Shown in pieces: positions 1-6,515 of a DNA stretch of 12,742 bases (positions within the stretch are counted from its first letter, which is position 1; the number at the start of each line of letters is the position of its first letter). The translations under genes were made by a program, and so were the position numbers. Location: NCBI GenBank assembly GCA_021828345.1, contig JAJZJI010000027.1, positions 1 through 12,742 of the forward strand, given 5' to 3'. Source of the stretch: Microcaldota archaeon. GTDB taxonomy: Archaea > Micrarchaeota > Micrarchaeia > Micrarchaeales > Micrarchaeaceae. The notes under the pieces were generated by a model. It saw nothing but the letters and a program-made list of their open reading frames with translations. It was not told the origin of the DNA and ran no database searches.

Positions 1-957
1 TCCCATATCCCTATAGTACTCTGCTATTGTTATACCAGTATATATACTGGCCTCACGTGCGGCAACAGGCATATTTGATGTATTTGCAATTAATATTGTA
101 CGCTCCATTATCGGCTTTTTAGTCTTCGGATCTTTTAATTCCGGAAAGGTCGATAATATTTCAGTCATTTCATTGCCGCGCTCGCCGCAACCAACATACA
201 CTACAATTTCGCTATCGCTCCACTTTGCAAGCTGGTGCTGTATTACAGTTTTTCCAGAACCGAACGGCCCTGGAACTGCAGCTGTACCTCCCTTCGAAAT
301 TGGAAATAATGTATCTATAACACGCTGCCCTGTTATTAGCGGTATCTCAGGAGGCTGCTTGCCCTTAACAGGTCTTGCAATGCGCACCGGCCAGTACTGC
401 AGCATTTGAATTGGCACTTTTTTATTGCCATTTTTAATAGTTGCTATATTCTCAACTATTGTATAATCACCCTCCTTTAAACCATCTATCTTTCCAGATA
501 TCCCCTTTGGCACCATCACCTTATGTGTTATCAGGCTTGTCTCCTGTACAGTGCCGATTATCATGCCCATACTAACTTCCGTCCCATTCTCTATTGTAGG
601 AACAAAATGCCATTTCTTCTCCACATCAATAGAATCTACATTTATACCCCTTGAAATAAAGTCTCCACTTTGAATTTTTATCTTATCTAAAGGCCTTTGT
701 ATACCATCAAAGATAGAGCCTAAAAGTCCAGGCGCTAGCATCACAGATAACTGCCTGTCTGTATTTATTACAGACTCACCAGGTCTTAGCCCAGAGGTAT
801 CCTCGTATACCTGTATTATTGCATCACTGCCATTTATCTTTATTATCTCGCCAATTAACTGTAGCTTTCCCACTTTTACAACATCATACATCTTTGGGTC
901 CTCTAACCCCTTTGCTATTACAACAGGTCCGGAAATTCTATATATAAAACCATCCAT
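1..957 (-). CDS. atpA: A-type ATP synthase catalytic subunit A, N-terminal part (cut by window edge)
   Basis: Catalytic subunit of the A1 head, which couples ATP synthesis or hydrolysis to rotation at the cytoplasmic membrane face. The frame is open from the ATG at 957 to the window edge, giving 319 residues; the family is usually near 580 when intein-free, so roughly the C-terminal 45% is missing. Visible features are the N-terminal beta-barrel start (MDGFIYRISGP), the non-homologous bulge region (about residues 90-190), the Walker A loop GPFGSGKT (230-237), the GERGNEM motif (258-264), and the run ANTSNMPVAAREASIYTG typical of A/V-type A subunits. The P-loop is uninterrupted, so there is no intein at that common insertion site. 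A strong Shine-Dalgarno GGAGGTG (970-964) lies inside the end of atpF, 6 nt before the ATG. The atpF stop is one base upstream, indicating translational coupling. Subunit B is expected further along, outside the window. Confidence 0.97.
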   Translation of the reverse strand, partial: MDGFIYRISGPVVIAKGLEDPKMYDVVKVGKLQLIGEIIKINGSDAIIQVYEDTSGLRPGESVINTDRQLSVMLAPGLLGSIFDGIQRPLDKIKIQSGDFISRGINVDSIDVEKKWHFVPTIENGTEVSMGMIIGTVQETSLITHKVMVPKGISGKIDGLKEGDYTIVENIATIKNGNKKVPIQMLQYWPVRIARPVKGKQPPEIPLITGQRVIDTLFPISKGGTAAVPGPFGSGKTVIQHQLAKWSDSEIVVYVGCGERGNEMTEILSTFPELKDPKTKKPIMERTILIANTSNMPVAAREASIYTGITIAEYYRDMG

Positions 958-958
958 T

Positions 959-1291
959 CTATGCACCTCCCTTTAATCCTTTTATGTCAACACCCAATAC
1001 GCGCTTTGCAAGAGCCTCTACTGTCTCACTCTCAATACCTGCGCCTTTTATTGGTATAAATATTATAAGCGGTTTTAATGAATACTCAAGTCTTCTGGCC
1101 GTATTTATATCAATGCTTTTTCTTATGCTCTCTGAAACGAGCAGAAGACCATAGGATCTGCTCTCTATTAATTTGTTTATCGTATCCACGGCCTCAATCC
1201 CGCTCTTTATGAATATATCACTAACGCCAATTAGTTTAAAACCAAGTACCAGTTCGCGCTCGCCTATCACTGCAATATTCTCATAATCCAT
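959..1291 (-). CDS. atpF: A-type ATP synthase subunit F
   Basis: Small central-stalk subunit that sits with subunit D in the rotor axle of the A1 domain. The 110-residue length is normal for the family. The N-terminus IAVIGERELVLGFKLIGV matches the family pattern (IAVIGD-x-D/E-x-V-x-GFRLAG), the middle holds the YGLLLVSESI strand-helix, and the C-terminus has the conserved hydrophobic strand ending in a short helix (LAKRVLGVDI). It lies between atpC and atpA, the usual order in archaeal operons. The ATG is preceded by GGTG (1302-1299) at a 7-nt distance. Unlike the K-E-C junctions, 126 bp separate it from atpC, and a TATA-like stretch in that gap suggests that F-A may also be transcribed from an internal promoter. 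Confidence 0.93.
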   Translation of the reverse strand: MDYENIAVIGERELVLGFKLIGVSDIFIKSGIEAVDTINKLIESRSYGLLLVSESIRKSIDINTARRLEYSLKPLIIFIPIKGAGIESETVEALAKRVLGVDIKGLKGGA

Positions 1292-1417
1292 TATAAAACA
1301 CCATGGTCGCGCTGCTGCCTGCTCTTATTAATGATTAAAATTATAAATACCCATACTATTCGCCTAAAATTACCTTATGCAGAGTATTAATATATGTATA
1401 TCTGGGACTTTTTAAAA
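1292..1417 (-). promoter_or_regulatory. Possible internal promoter and leader before atpF
   Basis: This 126-bp gap interrupts an otherwise closely spaced ATPase cluster. On the minus strand it contains TATTTATAATTTTA (about 1349-1336), a plausible archaeal TATA element some 50 nt upstream of the atpF ATG, followed by a G+C-richer stretch (GAGCAGGCAGCAGCGCGACC) and the GGTG ribosome binding site. T-rich sequence just after the atpC stop could act as a weak archaeal terminator. Promoter activity is inferred from composition and spacing only. Confidence 0.4.
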
Positions 1418-2497
1418 TCAAAATTTCATTATCATAGCGTTTTGTGCACGCTCCCTATTTATGTCATAGTATTTTGTATACCATGTGGCACGCAATATAT
1501 CGCGCTCCATCTCCGACTGCAGCATAAATGAGAGAATAGTATGAAGTGAAATCGGTATTGTGTTTAATGCTTCAATATGCTTTTTATACAGAGCATGCTT
1601 TAATGATGCCTCAAAATATGCCATAAGCGGATCCTTCTTGTAGTGCTCAAATGCATTATCTATCTTAAATGGCATATCCTGCGCCATATCCTCAATATTC
1701 TTTTTTGACATATCTGATAATTTTGAGAGTGATATCTTTCCATTTGGTATCAAATTTTCCTTTATGTCGTCAAAAGAATAATCGAGCACCTTTGCTTTTA
1801 TTATCGCCATAATATTCTTCACATCTATGCTCTCGCGTATGAAGCGCTCGATTACCCATTTTGTACCGGTATAAAACCTAAAACCCTTGTTGCTGTTAAA
1901 AAAACGCAGCATATTTAACATATTTGAATAGTAATAGGAATCTAGGGCCAATATCACTTTTGACAATTCACCCTTATTTTTTATCTCATCTATATGCTCA
2001 AGTAATATTGAGCCATATTTGTATTTCACCAGATAATTTACTATCTCCTCAACATCCGGCTTTGCAAACATGTTTATATAGTCCTCCTTTGTTATCTTGC
2101 TCACAATCGCGCCTATTGGCTTATCTCCTAACACAAGAAATGATTCTGCCTCTTTGAGCTCGTATCCCAAAATTTTTGATGAGAGCAATACCTTTATGTT
2201 CTCAATATCCCATCTTGCAGTGTACGCATTCATAAAGTCCTTTGCGCTTAGAGGCATCATTGATAGAGCATGCTTTATGTTATTCATCATGTGCATATTT
2301 ATGACAGCCTCTTGAAGATCTGGCGTTATGTATTTTCCGCTAAATAGATCTATCTCAGTTCTATATTTTGTATCGCTAAGATAGGTAATAAAATCATTAG
2401 TATCCTTTTGCAGCAGCTGTTGAATTTGTGCATCATTTAAAAAATCAGTCTTTAGCGCCCGTAGTTTGCCATACGAACCCGCATATGTCGCATCCAT
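1418..2497 (-). CDS. atpC: A-type ATP synthase subunit C (V0D/AC39 family)
   Basis: Funnel-shaped socket protein that connects the central stalk to the membrane proteolipid ring. The 359 residues match the usual 340-390. The start MDATYAGSYGKLRAL resembles the family's YAYGRVRAL motif. The frame then shows the repeated helical arrangement of this family: LLQKDTNDFITYLSDTKY early, DIENIKVLLSSKILG near residue 97, and the second internal repeat with SIDVKNIMAIIKAKVL near residue 223. The C-terminal helix (MERDILRATWYTKYYDIN) also fits. The start codon follows the atpE stop by 4 nt. No frameshift or internal stop is seen. Assignment rests on motifs plus position between E and F. Confidence 0.93.
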   Translation of the reverse strand: MDATYAGSYGKLRALKTDFLNDAQIQQLLQKDTNDFITYLSDTKYRTEIDLFSGKYITPDLQEAVINMHMMNNIKHALSMMPLSAKDFMNAYTARWDIENIKVLLSSKILGYELKEAESFLVLGDKPIGAIVSKITKEDYINMFAKPDVEEIVNYLVKYKYGSILLEHIDEIKNKGELSKVILALDSYYYSNMLNMLRFFNSNKGFRFYTGTKWVIERFIRESIDVKNIMAIIKAKVLDYSFDDIKENLIPNGKISLSKLSDMSKKNIEDMAQDMPFKIDNAFEHYKKDPLMAYFEASLKHALYKKHIEALNTIPISLHTILSFMLQSEMERDILRATWYTKYYDINRERAQNAMIMKF

Positions 2498-2501
2498 ATG
2501 C

Positions 2502-3053
2502 TCACTTTATATGCTCAGAGAAACGCTTCGATAGCTGCTCTTTTATGCCTGTGATAATGGCATCAAGCGAATAATTTATATATCGCTTTCCATCCTCAGA
2601 GTATGCCATTATGCCGCTGCGTATATCATTATTCGCTTTTGCCTTCGCATTTACTATGAGCTTTATATCCTCTTTTCTTGCCTCTATTACACATTTATCT
2701 CCAAGTTCTAATTTTGCCATTAAAACAAGCTTATCAAGAAGCGCCGCGTACCTTTTACTTTTGATAAATCTATCCATATTGTTATTCAAAAACATATAAG
2801 ACTCTGATATTTTATCATCTATAGCGCGCTGCAATATAAGTTTAGATTCTATAATGCTAATAGAGTGCTCTCGTGCAAGTATCTGCTCCGCATCCAATTT
2901 ACCCTTCTGCTTGTAGTGCTGCATTATTTTTACTGCATGCTCCTCAGCCTTGATGCTCTCTTCCTGCGATTGCTTTTTTGCCTTATCCAAAAGCTCTGCT
3001 ACCTTAGCGTCAGTCTCATCCTTTATTTGCTTAACAAGCTCATCAAGTCCCAT
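2502..3053 (-). CDS. atpE: A-type ATP synthase subunit E (peripheral stalk)
   Basis: Peripheral-stalk subunit that, with subunit H, holds the A1 head against rotation. The protein starts MGLDELVKQIKDETDAKVAE and continues into a long, charged, Lys/Glu/Gln-rich coiled-coil helix (about residues 1-95), followed by a globular C-terminal domain (about 100-183) with alternating hydrophobic strands, the usual NtpE/AtpE layout and size. The ATG at 3053 is preferred because GGGTG (3067-3063) lies 9 nt upstream. An in-frame GTG at 3065 would add four residues but overlaps this Shine-Dalgarno, so it is less likely. It is 22 nt downstream of the proteolipid stop and 4 nt upstream of atpC. Confidence 0.9.
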   Translation of the reverse strand: MGLDELVKQIKDETDAKVAELLDKAKKQSQEESIKAEEHAVKIMQHYKQKGKLDAEQILAREHSISIIESKLILQRAIDDKISESYMFLNNNMDRFIKSKRYAALLDKLVLMAKLELGDKCVIEARKEDIKLIVNAKAKANNDIRSGIMAYSEDGKRYINYSLDAIITGIKEQLSKRFSEHIK

Positions 3054-3075
3054 TGAAAGATACACCCTTAATAGA

Positions 3076-3300
3076 TTAGAGTATCTGCAATAGTATTATA
3101 AGCCCCAAGACAAATCCAATGATCCATAATGTTTCAGGTATTACAAAGAAGAATAACACCTGCCCGAATTTTTCCGGTTTCTCCGCTATTACGCCCATTC
3201 CAACGGCGCCTATCGCCTGCTGGACTATACCTGTAGCTATTAAACCGCTTGCAATAACTATTGCAGCAGCAATAACCACTAAAGGATCTACAACTGCCAT
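3076..3300 (-). CDS. atpK: A-type ATP synthase proteolipid subunit K (c-ring)
   Basis: Two-helix hairpin protein that forms the rotating membrane c-ring and carries the coupling ion. The 74 residues hold TM1 (about 7-38, Gly/Ala-rich with GLIATGIVQQAIGAVGMG), a polar cytoplasmic loop AEKPEKFG (39-46) characteristic of this family, and TM2 (about 48-72). Glu56, in the IPET motif, is the expected ion-binding carboxylate. There is no separate signal peptide and no c-subunit duplication, so it is the simple two-TM form. GGTGA (3309-3305) provides the ribosome binding site. The usual operon mates H and I (the large membrane stator a subunit) are not upstream here, so they must be encoded elsewhere in the genome if present. 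Confidence 0.95.
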   Translation of the reverse strand: MAVVDPLVVIAAAIVIASGLIATGIVQQAIGAVGMGVIAEKPEKFGQVLFFFVIPETLWIIGFVLGLIILLQIL

Positions 3301-3404
3301 TTTTTCACCAATATATAATATAATATGATAAGACTAATCTATTTAATTAGAAAGAATTAATAAACATTTTGATTTAGCCTCCTTTATAAAACAAAGATTT
3401 TGAA
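3301..3404 (-). promoter_or_regulatory. Putative promoter/leader of the ATPase operon
   Basis: This 104-bp gap before atpK is strongly A+T-rich. Two TATA-like candidates read on the minus strand: TTTTATAAAG (about 3391-3382) and ATTAAATAG (about 3347-3339). The first would give a leader of about 60 nt; the second a leader of about 15 nt, just enough for the GGTGA site. A GGAGG (3382-3378) followed by a six-codon open frame (3367-3347) also lies here. All assignments are by pattern only. Confidence 0.45.
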
Positions 3405-3998
3405 TTATTTGCCCAGTACATGCCCTGCTGCAATCCATTTGCCAAAATTCTCAAAATCGCTTTCGCCATTTAACGCTATATCACACATAAATTTATTCCA
3501 CTCATTCTGATCCATCTCAGCAAAGGTTTTATCATAGTTATCTGGTATAAATATTCTGCCTGAAAGGATACCATTTTTTGTATGGCCTCGCACGCTATGT
3601 GTAATTTTGCCTTTTATATCCCCTTCAAATTCTTTTATAGTATTACTAATTTTATCATAATATATAACAACGCCAAATACCGATGCGCGCCTATCAGATT
3701 CATTCTCCATTAACTTCAAAAAGCGCTCATGCCCTAAGGTATCAAATACATATTTGAACAAAACCCCAGGAAAACCATTTAATGCCTTGGCATAAAAGCC
3801 CGTATCCTCCACAATAAAGCTGCAGTTCATCTTAGGTATTGCATGCATTATCTTATCACGAGCAACCTCATTAACAGATATTAATTGCACCTCCTTAAAT
3901 TCAAATGGAACCTTCCTTAACATTATATTATACTTAGATAAGTGTTCATTTCCAACAGATACTTTTGTATCATTACTTGTTAAAAATGCTATTTCCAT
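3405..3998 (-). CDS. Divergent Ham1/RdgB (ITPase/XTPase) family protein with altered base-recognition motifs
   Basis: Homologue of the non-canonical purine NTP pyrophosphatases that hydrolyse ITP/XTP to the monophosphate and pyrophosphate. Residues 1-12 (MEIAFLTSNDTK) match the FxTxNxxK substrate loop with Lys12 kept. EDTGF (64-68), the metal-binding acidic pair, and ALNGFPG (72-78) are near-perfect, as are SDRRASVFGV (101-110) and TFAEM (158-162). Two motifs that hold the nucleobase are changed: the expected GFGYDPIF-type loop reads NGILSGRIF (142-150), so the Asp is absent, and the SHR signature after EKNxI is replaced by MCD (171-173). Length (197) is normal and the frame is continuous, so this is not a simple truncation. 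It may have different specificity or be non-catalytic. A TATA-like element (4025-4014) close to the ATG suggests a very short leader. Confidence 0.85.
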   Translation of the reverse strand: MEIAFLTSNDTKVSVGNEHLSKYNIMLRKVPFEFKEVQLISVNEVARDKIMHAIPKMNCSFIVEDTGFYAKALNGFPGVLFKYVFDTLGHERFLKLMENESDRRASVFGVVIYYDKISNTIKEFEGDIKGKITHSVRGHTKNGILSGRIFIPDNYDKTFAEMDQNEWNKFMCDIALNGESDFENFGKWIAAGHVLGK

Positions 3999-4068
3999 TC
4001 AACCACAAAAATTATATTTATAAAAATTGATAAAACCAATAAAAATAGTAGAGTAATAAAAGTAGAAT

Positions 4069-4087
4069 CATTGGGAGAATCCCAATG
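4069..4087. terminator. Perfect 8-bp inverted repeat, terminator-like or operator
   Basis: CATTGGGA (4069-4076) and TCCCAATG (4080-4087) are exact reverse complements with a 3-nt GAA spacer. The element sits 32 bp past the ferredoxin stop and about 70 bp before the ITPase-family start, and on the minus strand it has T-rich runs both before and after it. A transcription terminator for the ferredoxin gene is the simplest reading. A protein-binding operator for the downstream gene is the alternative. Confidence 0.5.
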
Positions 4088-4119
4088 CAGTGTTAAAAAA
4101 CAAAATGGTTTAATTTAAT

Positions 4120-4494
4120 TTATTTGTATATAGACTGGTATTTTGTTCCTGTATCATCCACTATATGTATACATTCGCCTTCGCATTCTATTAAACAGGC
4201 CTGACATAATATACATGCTGAACCATTTACGCCTACAGAAATACCTCCGCTCTTACCATCGCTCTTTTCGGCAAAATGATTATGACCATCCTTAACATTC
4301 TCCCACTTCTGCTTAATGGCATTATCTGATACACCCTTCCATTTCATATTTTCAGGAGCATTATCCTTATTTGCGCCATCCGCATCGGGATTACCAGAAG
4401 TTCCTCTACCTCTCATCTCAAAAACGGCAACAGGACATACATCAAAGCAGTGATGGCATCCAGTGCACTTTGGCTTATCTATGTATACATCCAT
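4120..4494 (-). CDS. Two-[4Fe-4S] ferredoxin with a long insert between cluster motifs
   Basis: Small cytoplasmic electron carrier. The first cluster motif is CTGCHHCFDVCP (Cys10, 13, 16, 20, then Pro21). The second is CILCQACLIECEGEC (Cys94, 97, 100, 104, with an extra Cys108). Ordinary bacterial-type 2[4Fe-4S] ferredoxins place the two motifs about 25-30 residues apart in a 55-80 residue protein. Here a hydrophilic Gly/Asp/Asn/Lys-rich segment (about 29-88) separates them, giving 124 residues. The usual Pro after the last Cys of the second motif is Glu. A TATA-like TATTTAAATA (about 4538-4528) and GTGAT (4503-4499), 4 nt before the ATG, indicate that it has its own promoter. It lies after the ribosomal operon terminator. 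The redox partner cannot be told from the window. Confidence 0.88.
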   Translation of the reverse strand: MDVYIDKPKCTGCHHCFDVCPVAVFEMRGRGTSGNPDADGANKDNAPENMKWKGVSDNAIKQKWENVKDGHNHFAEKSDGKSGGISVGVNGSACILCQACLIECEGECIHIVDDTGTKYQSIYK

Positions 4495-4524
4495 TCAAAT
4501 CACATTTATTAGAAATAATCGCAT

Positions 4525-4540
4525 TAATATTTAAATAGAT
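4525..4540 (-). promoter_or_regulatory. TATA-like element of the ferredoxin gene
   Basis: The minus strand reads CTATTTAAATATT here, a close fit to the archaeal TATA consensus. The centre is about 38 nt upstream of the ferredoxin ATG at 4494, which would give a leader of roughly 10-15 nt containing the GTGAT ribosome binding site. Inferred from sequence and spacing only. Confidence 0.5.
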
Positions 4541-4560
4541 AACGTATCATTCTATGGAAA

Positions 4561-4603
4561 AGGGATGCACATTCGTTACGTTCTATTCCAAATGTGCATC
4601 TCT
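4561..4603 (-). terminator. Large hairpin after the ribosomal stalk operon, probable terminator
   Basis: GATGCACATT (4564-4573) and AATGTGCATC (4591-4600) form a perfect 10-bp stem. With one G.T wobble the stem extends to 13 bp (4561-4573 with 4591-4603). The loop is 17 nt. On the minus strand the hairpin begins 27 nt past the rpl12 stop and is followed by CCCTTTTCC, a short T run. Position and polarity fit termination or 3'-end protection of the rpl1-rpl10-rpl12 transcript. Confidence 0.6.
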
Positions 4604-4630
4604 TGATGCGGCGTTATCCTTTTATGCAAA

Positions 4631-4933
4631 TTAGCCGAACAATCCAGCTAGTCCGCCCACAGCTTCCTCTTCAGTCTTCTTCTCCTCTTTTTTCTCCTCT
4701 TTCTTTGGAGCTGCATGTGCTGCTGGAGCTGCTGCTGGAGCTGCTGACATCTGCATACTCTGCGCATTCTTTATAACATCCTTTATGTTAACATCCTTCA
4801 AAGATGCGACTACGGCCTTAGCCTGTGCCTCATCAGGACTTGCGCCCGCTGCCTTAACTACCTCCATTATGTTCTTTTCATTTATCTCTTTACCGGCTGT
4901 ATCAAGCAATAATGCCGCGTATATATATTCCAT
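4631..4933 (-). CDS. rpl12: Ribosomal protein P1 (archaeal L12)
   Basis: Acidic stalk protein; dimers bind P0 and recruit elongation factors to the large subunit. The 100-residue protein starts [17 protein letters not shown], the conserved dimerisation and P0-binding domain (1-60). An Ala/Pro hinge (63-76) and a Lys/Glu-rich segment (77-90) follow, and it ends GGLAGLFG, the universal archaeal/eukaryotic factor-binding tail. An AAGGTGAAATT ribosome binding site directly precedes the ATG, and only 19 nt separate it from the rpl10 stop. The gene is complete. Its intact tail contrasts with the missing tail of the P0 encoded next to it. Confidence 0.97.
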   Translation of the reverse strand: MEYIYAALLLDTAGKEINEKNIMEVVKAAGASPDEAQAKAVVASLKDVNIKDVIKNAQSMQMSAAPAAAPAAHAAPKKEEKKEEKKTEEEAVGGLAGLFG

Positions 4934-4952
4934 AATTTCACCTTATTTAATA

Positions 4953-5780
4953 TCATTTCTTTGCATTCTCCAATGCTGCTGCTTGCAAAGAGCCTATCGC
5001 AATAAGTTTATCCACAACGCCCTTGTCATAGATCTTGCATTCGACTCCAAGATACATTGCATTATTGTATGCTTTTGCTATAAGCTTATTTATTGTTAAC
5101 GCATTAACTATGTTCCCTGCCATACTTACTGCAAGCACATGCTGCACTGCTACATTAAGCTCATGTATAGTGCTATCGCGCGTTATACCTAAAACCTTAC
5201 TGCTAAATACCATATTCTCAAAGAATATTACTGAGGGACCTACACTCACATTAAATGGTTTTATATTTAATGTCTGAAGCGCTTTTGATAGACCAACAGT
5301 TATAATCTCTCCTTTCTTTATTGTTTTGTCTTTTGCTATGACAACCTTTCCCTTCTGGATCTGCGTATCTATTCCCGCCTGCTTTAATTCGGTTACCGAT
5401 TTACCAGGCTGAAGAGAGGTCTCACCACTATTAATTGTAATATCTTGTGGCGCTATCTGATTTGGCTTTGCTGCAAGCTTTAATGCATTTGATCTAAATT
5501 GCGCATTTAATTCAAATGGATCCTTATTACTAAAAACTATTGCAGATGTATTACCAAGATACTCAACAAGTTTGCTGGCCTTTGAATTACTCTCGAGAAC
5601 ACGCTTTAACATACTCTTTCTACCTACAAGTATATAGGTATCAGCACGCAACTTGTTCTTTGACAACTGGAATAATCTATCTGGAATTCCATTTAACTGT
5701 ATTATTCCAACGCTCTTATATTTTCCGAAGAGTTTAGAATGTTCCTCGACAAATTTTATCTTTTGGTTCTTATTAATCAT
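4953..5780 (-). CDS. rpl10: Ribosomal protein L10/P0 (stalk base), shortened C-terminus
   Basis: Stalk-base protein that binds 23S rRNA with L11 and carries P1 dimers. The N-terminal rRNA-binding domain (about 1-105, with LVGRKSMLKRVLE) and the archaeal insertion domain (about 106-185, with PGKSVTELKQAGIDTQIQKGKVVI) are recognisable. They are followed by helical-spine segments (VQHVLAVSMAGNIVNALTI and LIAKAYNNAMYLGV). The protein then stops at 275 residues after LQAAALENAKK. Well-known archaeal P0 proteins are longer (Pyrococcus near 340), with a third P1-binding helix, an acidic linker and a GLxGLFG end. All of these are absent here. The 19 nt before rpl12 leave no room for a frameshifted remainder. 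Translation starts at the ATG 7 nt past the rpl1 stop, whose TGA overlaps the TGAGGT ribosome binding site. Confidence 0.95.
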   Translation of the reverse strand: MINKNQKIKFVEEHSKLFGKYKSVGIIQLNGIPDRLFQLSKNKLRADTYILVGRKSMLKRVLESNSKASKLVEYLGNTSAIVFSNKDPFELNAQFRSNALKLAAKPNQIAPQDITINSGETSLQPGKSVTELKQAGIDTQIQKGKVVIAKDKTIKKGEIITVGLSKALQTLNIKPFNVSVGPSVIFFENMVFSSKVLGITRDSTIHELNVAVQHVLAVSMAGNIVNALTINKLIAKAYNNAMYLGVECKIYDKGVVDKLIAIGSLQAAALENAKK

Positions 5781-5789
5781 AAAATAACC

Positions 5790-6422
5790 TCATAGTAATT
5801 TCATTGGCTTGCTCATTGTCAATTTTATATACGTTGAGCGTATGTTTTGACGACCAACCTTCTTTGCAACATCATTAAACACAGCATCTATATTTGATGT
5901 TATCTCATTTACTGGCATACTCTCCGTTCCGACAACGCAATGCACGGTAGGAAGATATTTACCCTTGCTTCTTATATAAACGGACCTACTCACATTCTTT
6001 AATATTGTCTCCAAATCGCCACTCACTATAGGTTTTGGCATCTTACCCCTAGGACCCAAAAATTGTCCGACAGCCTTTGCTATCTGAGGCATAAGATTTG
6101 GTTGCGCAAGCATCTCATATGAGAGTAATTCATTCTGCTTTAATTGATCCTTTGCTATTAATTGCAATTCCGCACTAGATATTACACGAACATTTAGTTT
6201 CTTTGCCTGTTCTGATATTTTTAAATCATCAGTAAATACAGCAGCATTACTCTGCTTACCCTTTCCAAAAGGCAAAACCACAGATAGATTCAAACGATTA
6301 TCGGTCTTATTGAAATCTATGCCTTTAAAGTTTATTGCAAGCTCCACGCTCTGCAAGAATTTCCTCTTCCCCTTGTTTTCAGCAAGGAAAGCATTAATTT
6401 TGTCTATATCATTCTGTTGCAT
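5790..6422 (-). CDS. rpl1: Ribosomal protein L1
   Basis: Large-subunit protein of the L1 stalk, which contacts exiting tRNA. In several archaea and bacteria it also represses translation of its own operon. The 210-residue length is typical of archaeal L1. Conserved features are the domain II signature FLGPRGKMPKP (121-131), the N-terminal segment AINFKGIDFNKTDNRLNLSVVLP that returns to domain I, and the C-terminal THCVVGTESM-like strand (here VHCVVGTESM) with SKPMKLL at the end. The ATG at 6422 has a strong GGAGGG (6434-6429) 6 nt upstream. L11, commonly encoded next to L1, is not present. The leader holds two small hairpins, listed separately, that are candidates for autoregulation. Confidence 0.96.
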   Translation of the reverse strand: MQQNDIDKINAFLAENKGKRKFLQSVELAINFKGIDFNKTDNRLNLSVVLPFGKGKQSNAAVFTDDLKISEQAKKLNVRVISSAELQLIAKDQLKQNELLSYEMLAQPNLMPQIAKAVGQFLGPRGKMPKPIVSGDLETILKNVSRSVYIRSKGKYLPTVHCVVGTESMPVNEITSNIDAVFNDVAKKVGRQNIRSTYIKLTMSKPMKLL

Positions 6423-6515
6423 TATAATCCCTCCTGCATAAATGCAGTCTAAACGGGAAAACCAGTTTAATAATAGAATATTGTCGCAGAAAACTATATA
6501 TAACTATCCGTCGTT
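6423..6515 (-). promoter_or_regulatory. Promoter and structured 5' leader of the rpl1-rpl10-rpl12 operon
   Basis: A TATA-like TTATATATAG (6503-6494), preceded by a purine-rich stretch, would place the transcription start near 6472 and give a leader of about 50 nt. Within it, AAACTGG-TTTT-CCCGTTT (6468-6451) folds with one mismatch, and CTGCA-TTTA-TGCAG (6447-6434) folds perfectly, its last base being the first G of the GGAGGG ribosome binding site. Archaeal L1 is known from Methanococcus to repress its mRNA by binding an rRNA-like hairpin, so these stems are candidates for such control. That function is inference. Confidence 0.5.

Noticed and set aside
173..409. Plus-strand open frame of 78 codons
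   Set aside because: It is antisense to the highly conserved P-loop part of atpA and has no ribosome binding site.
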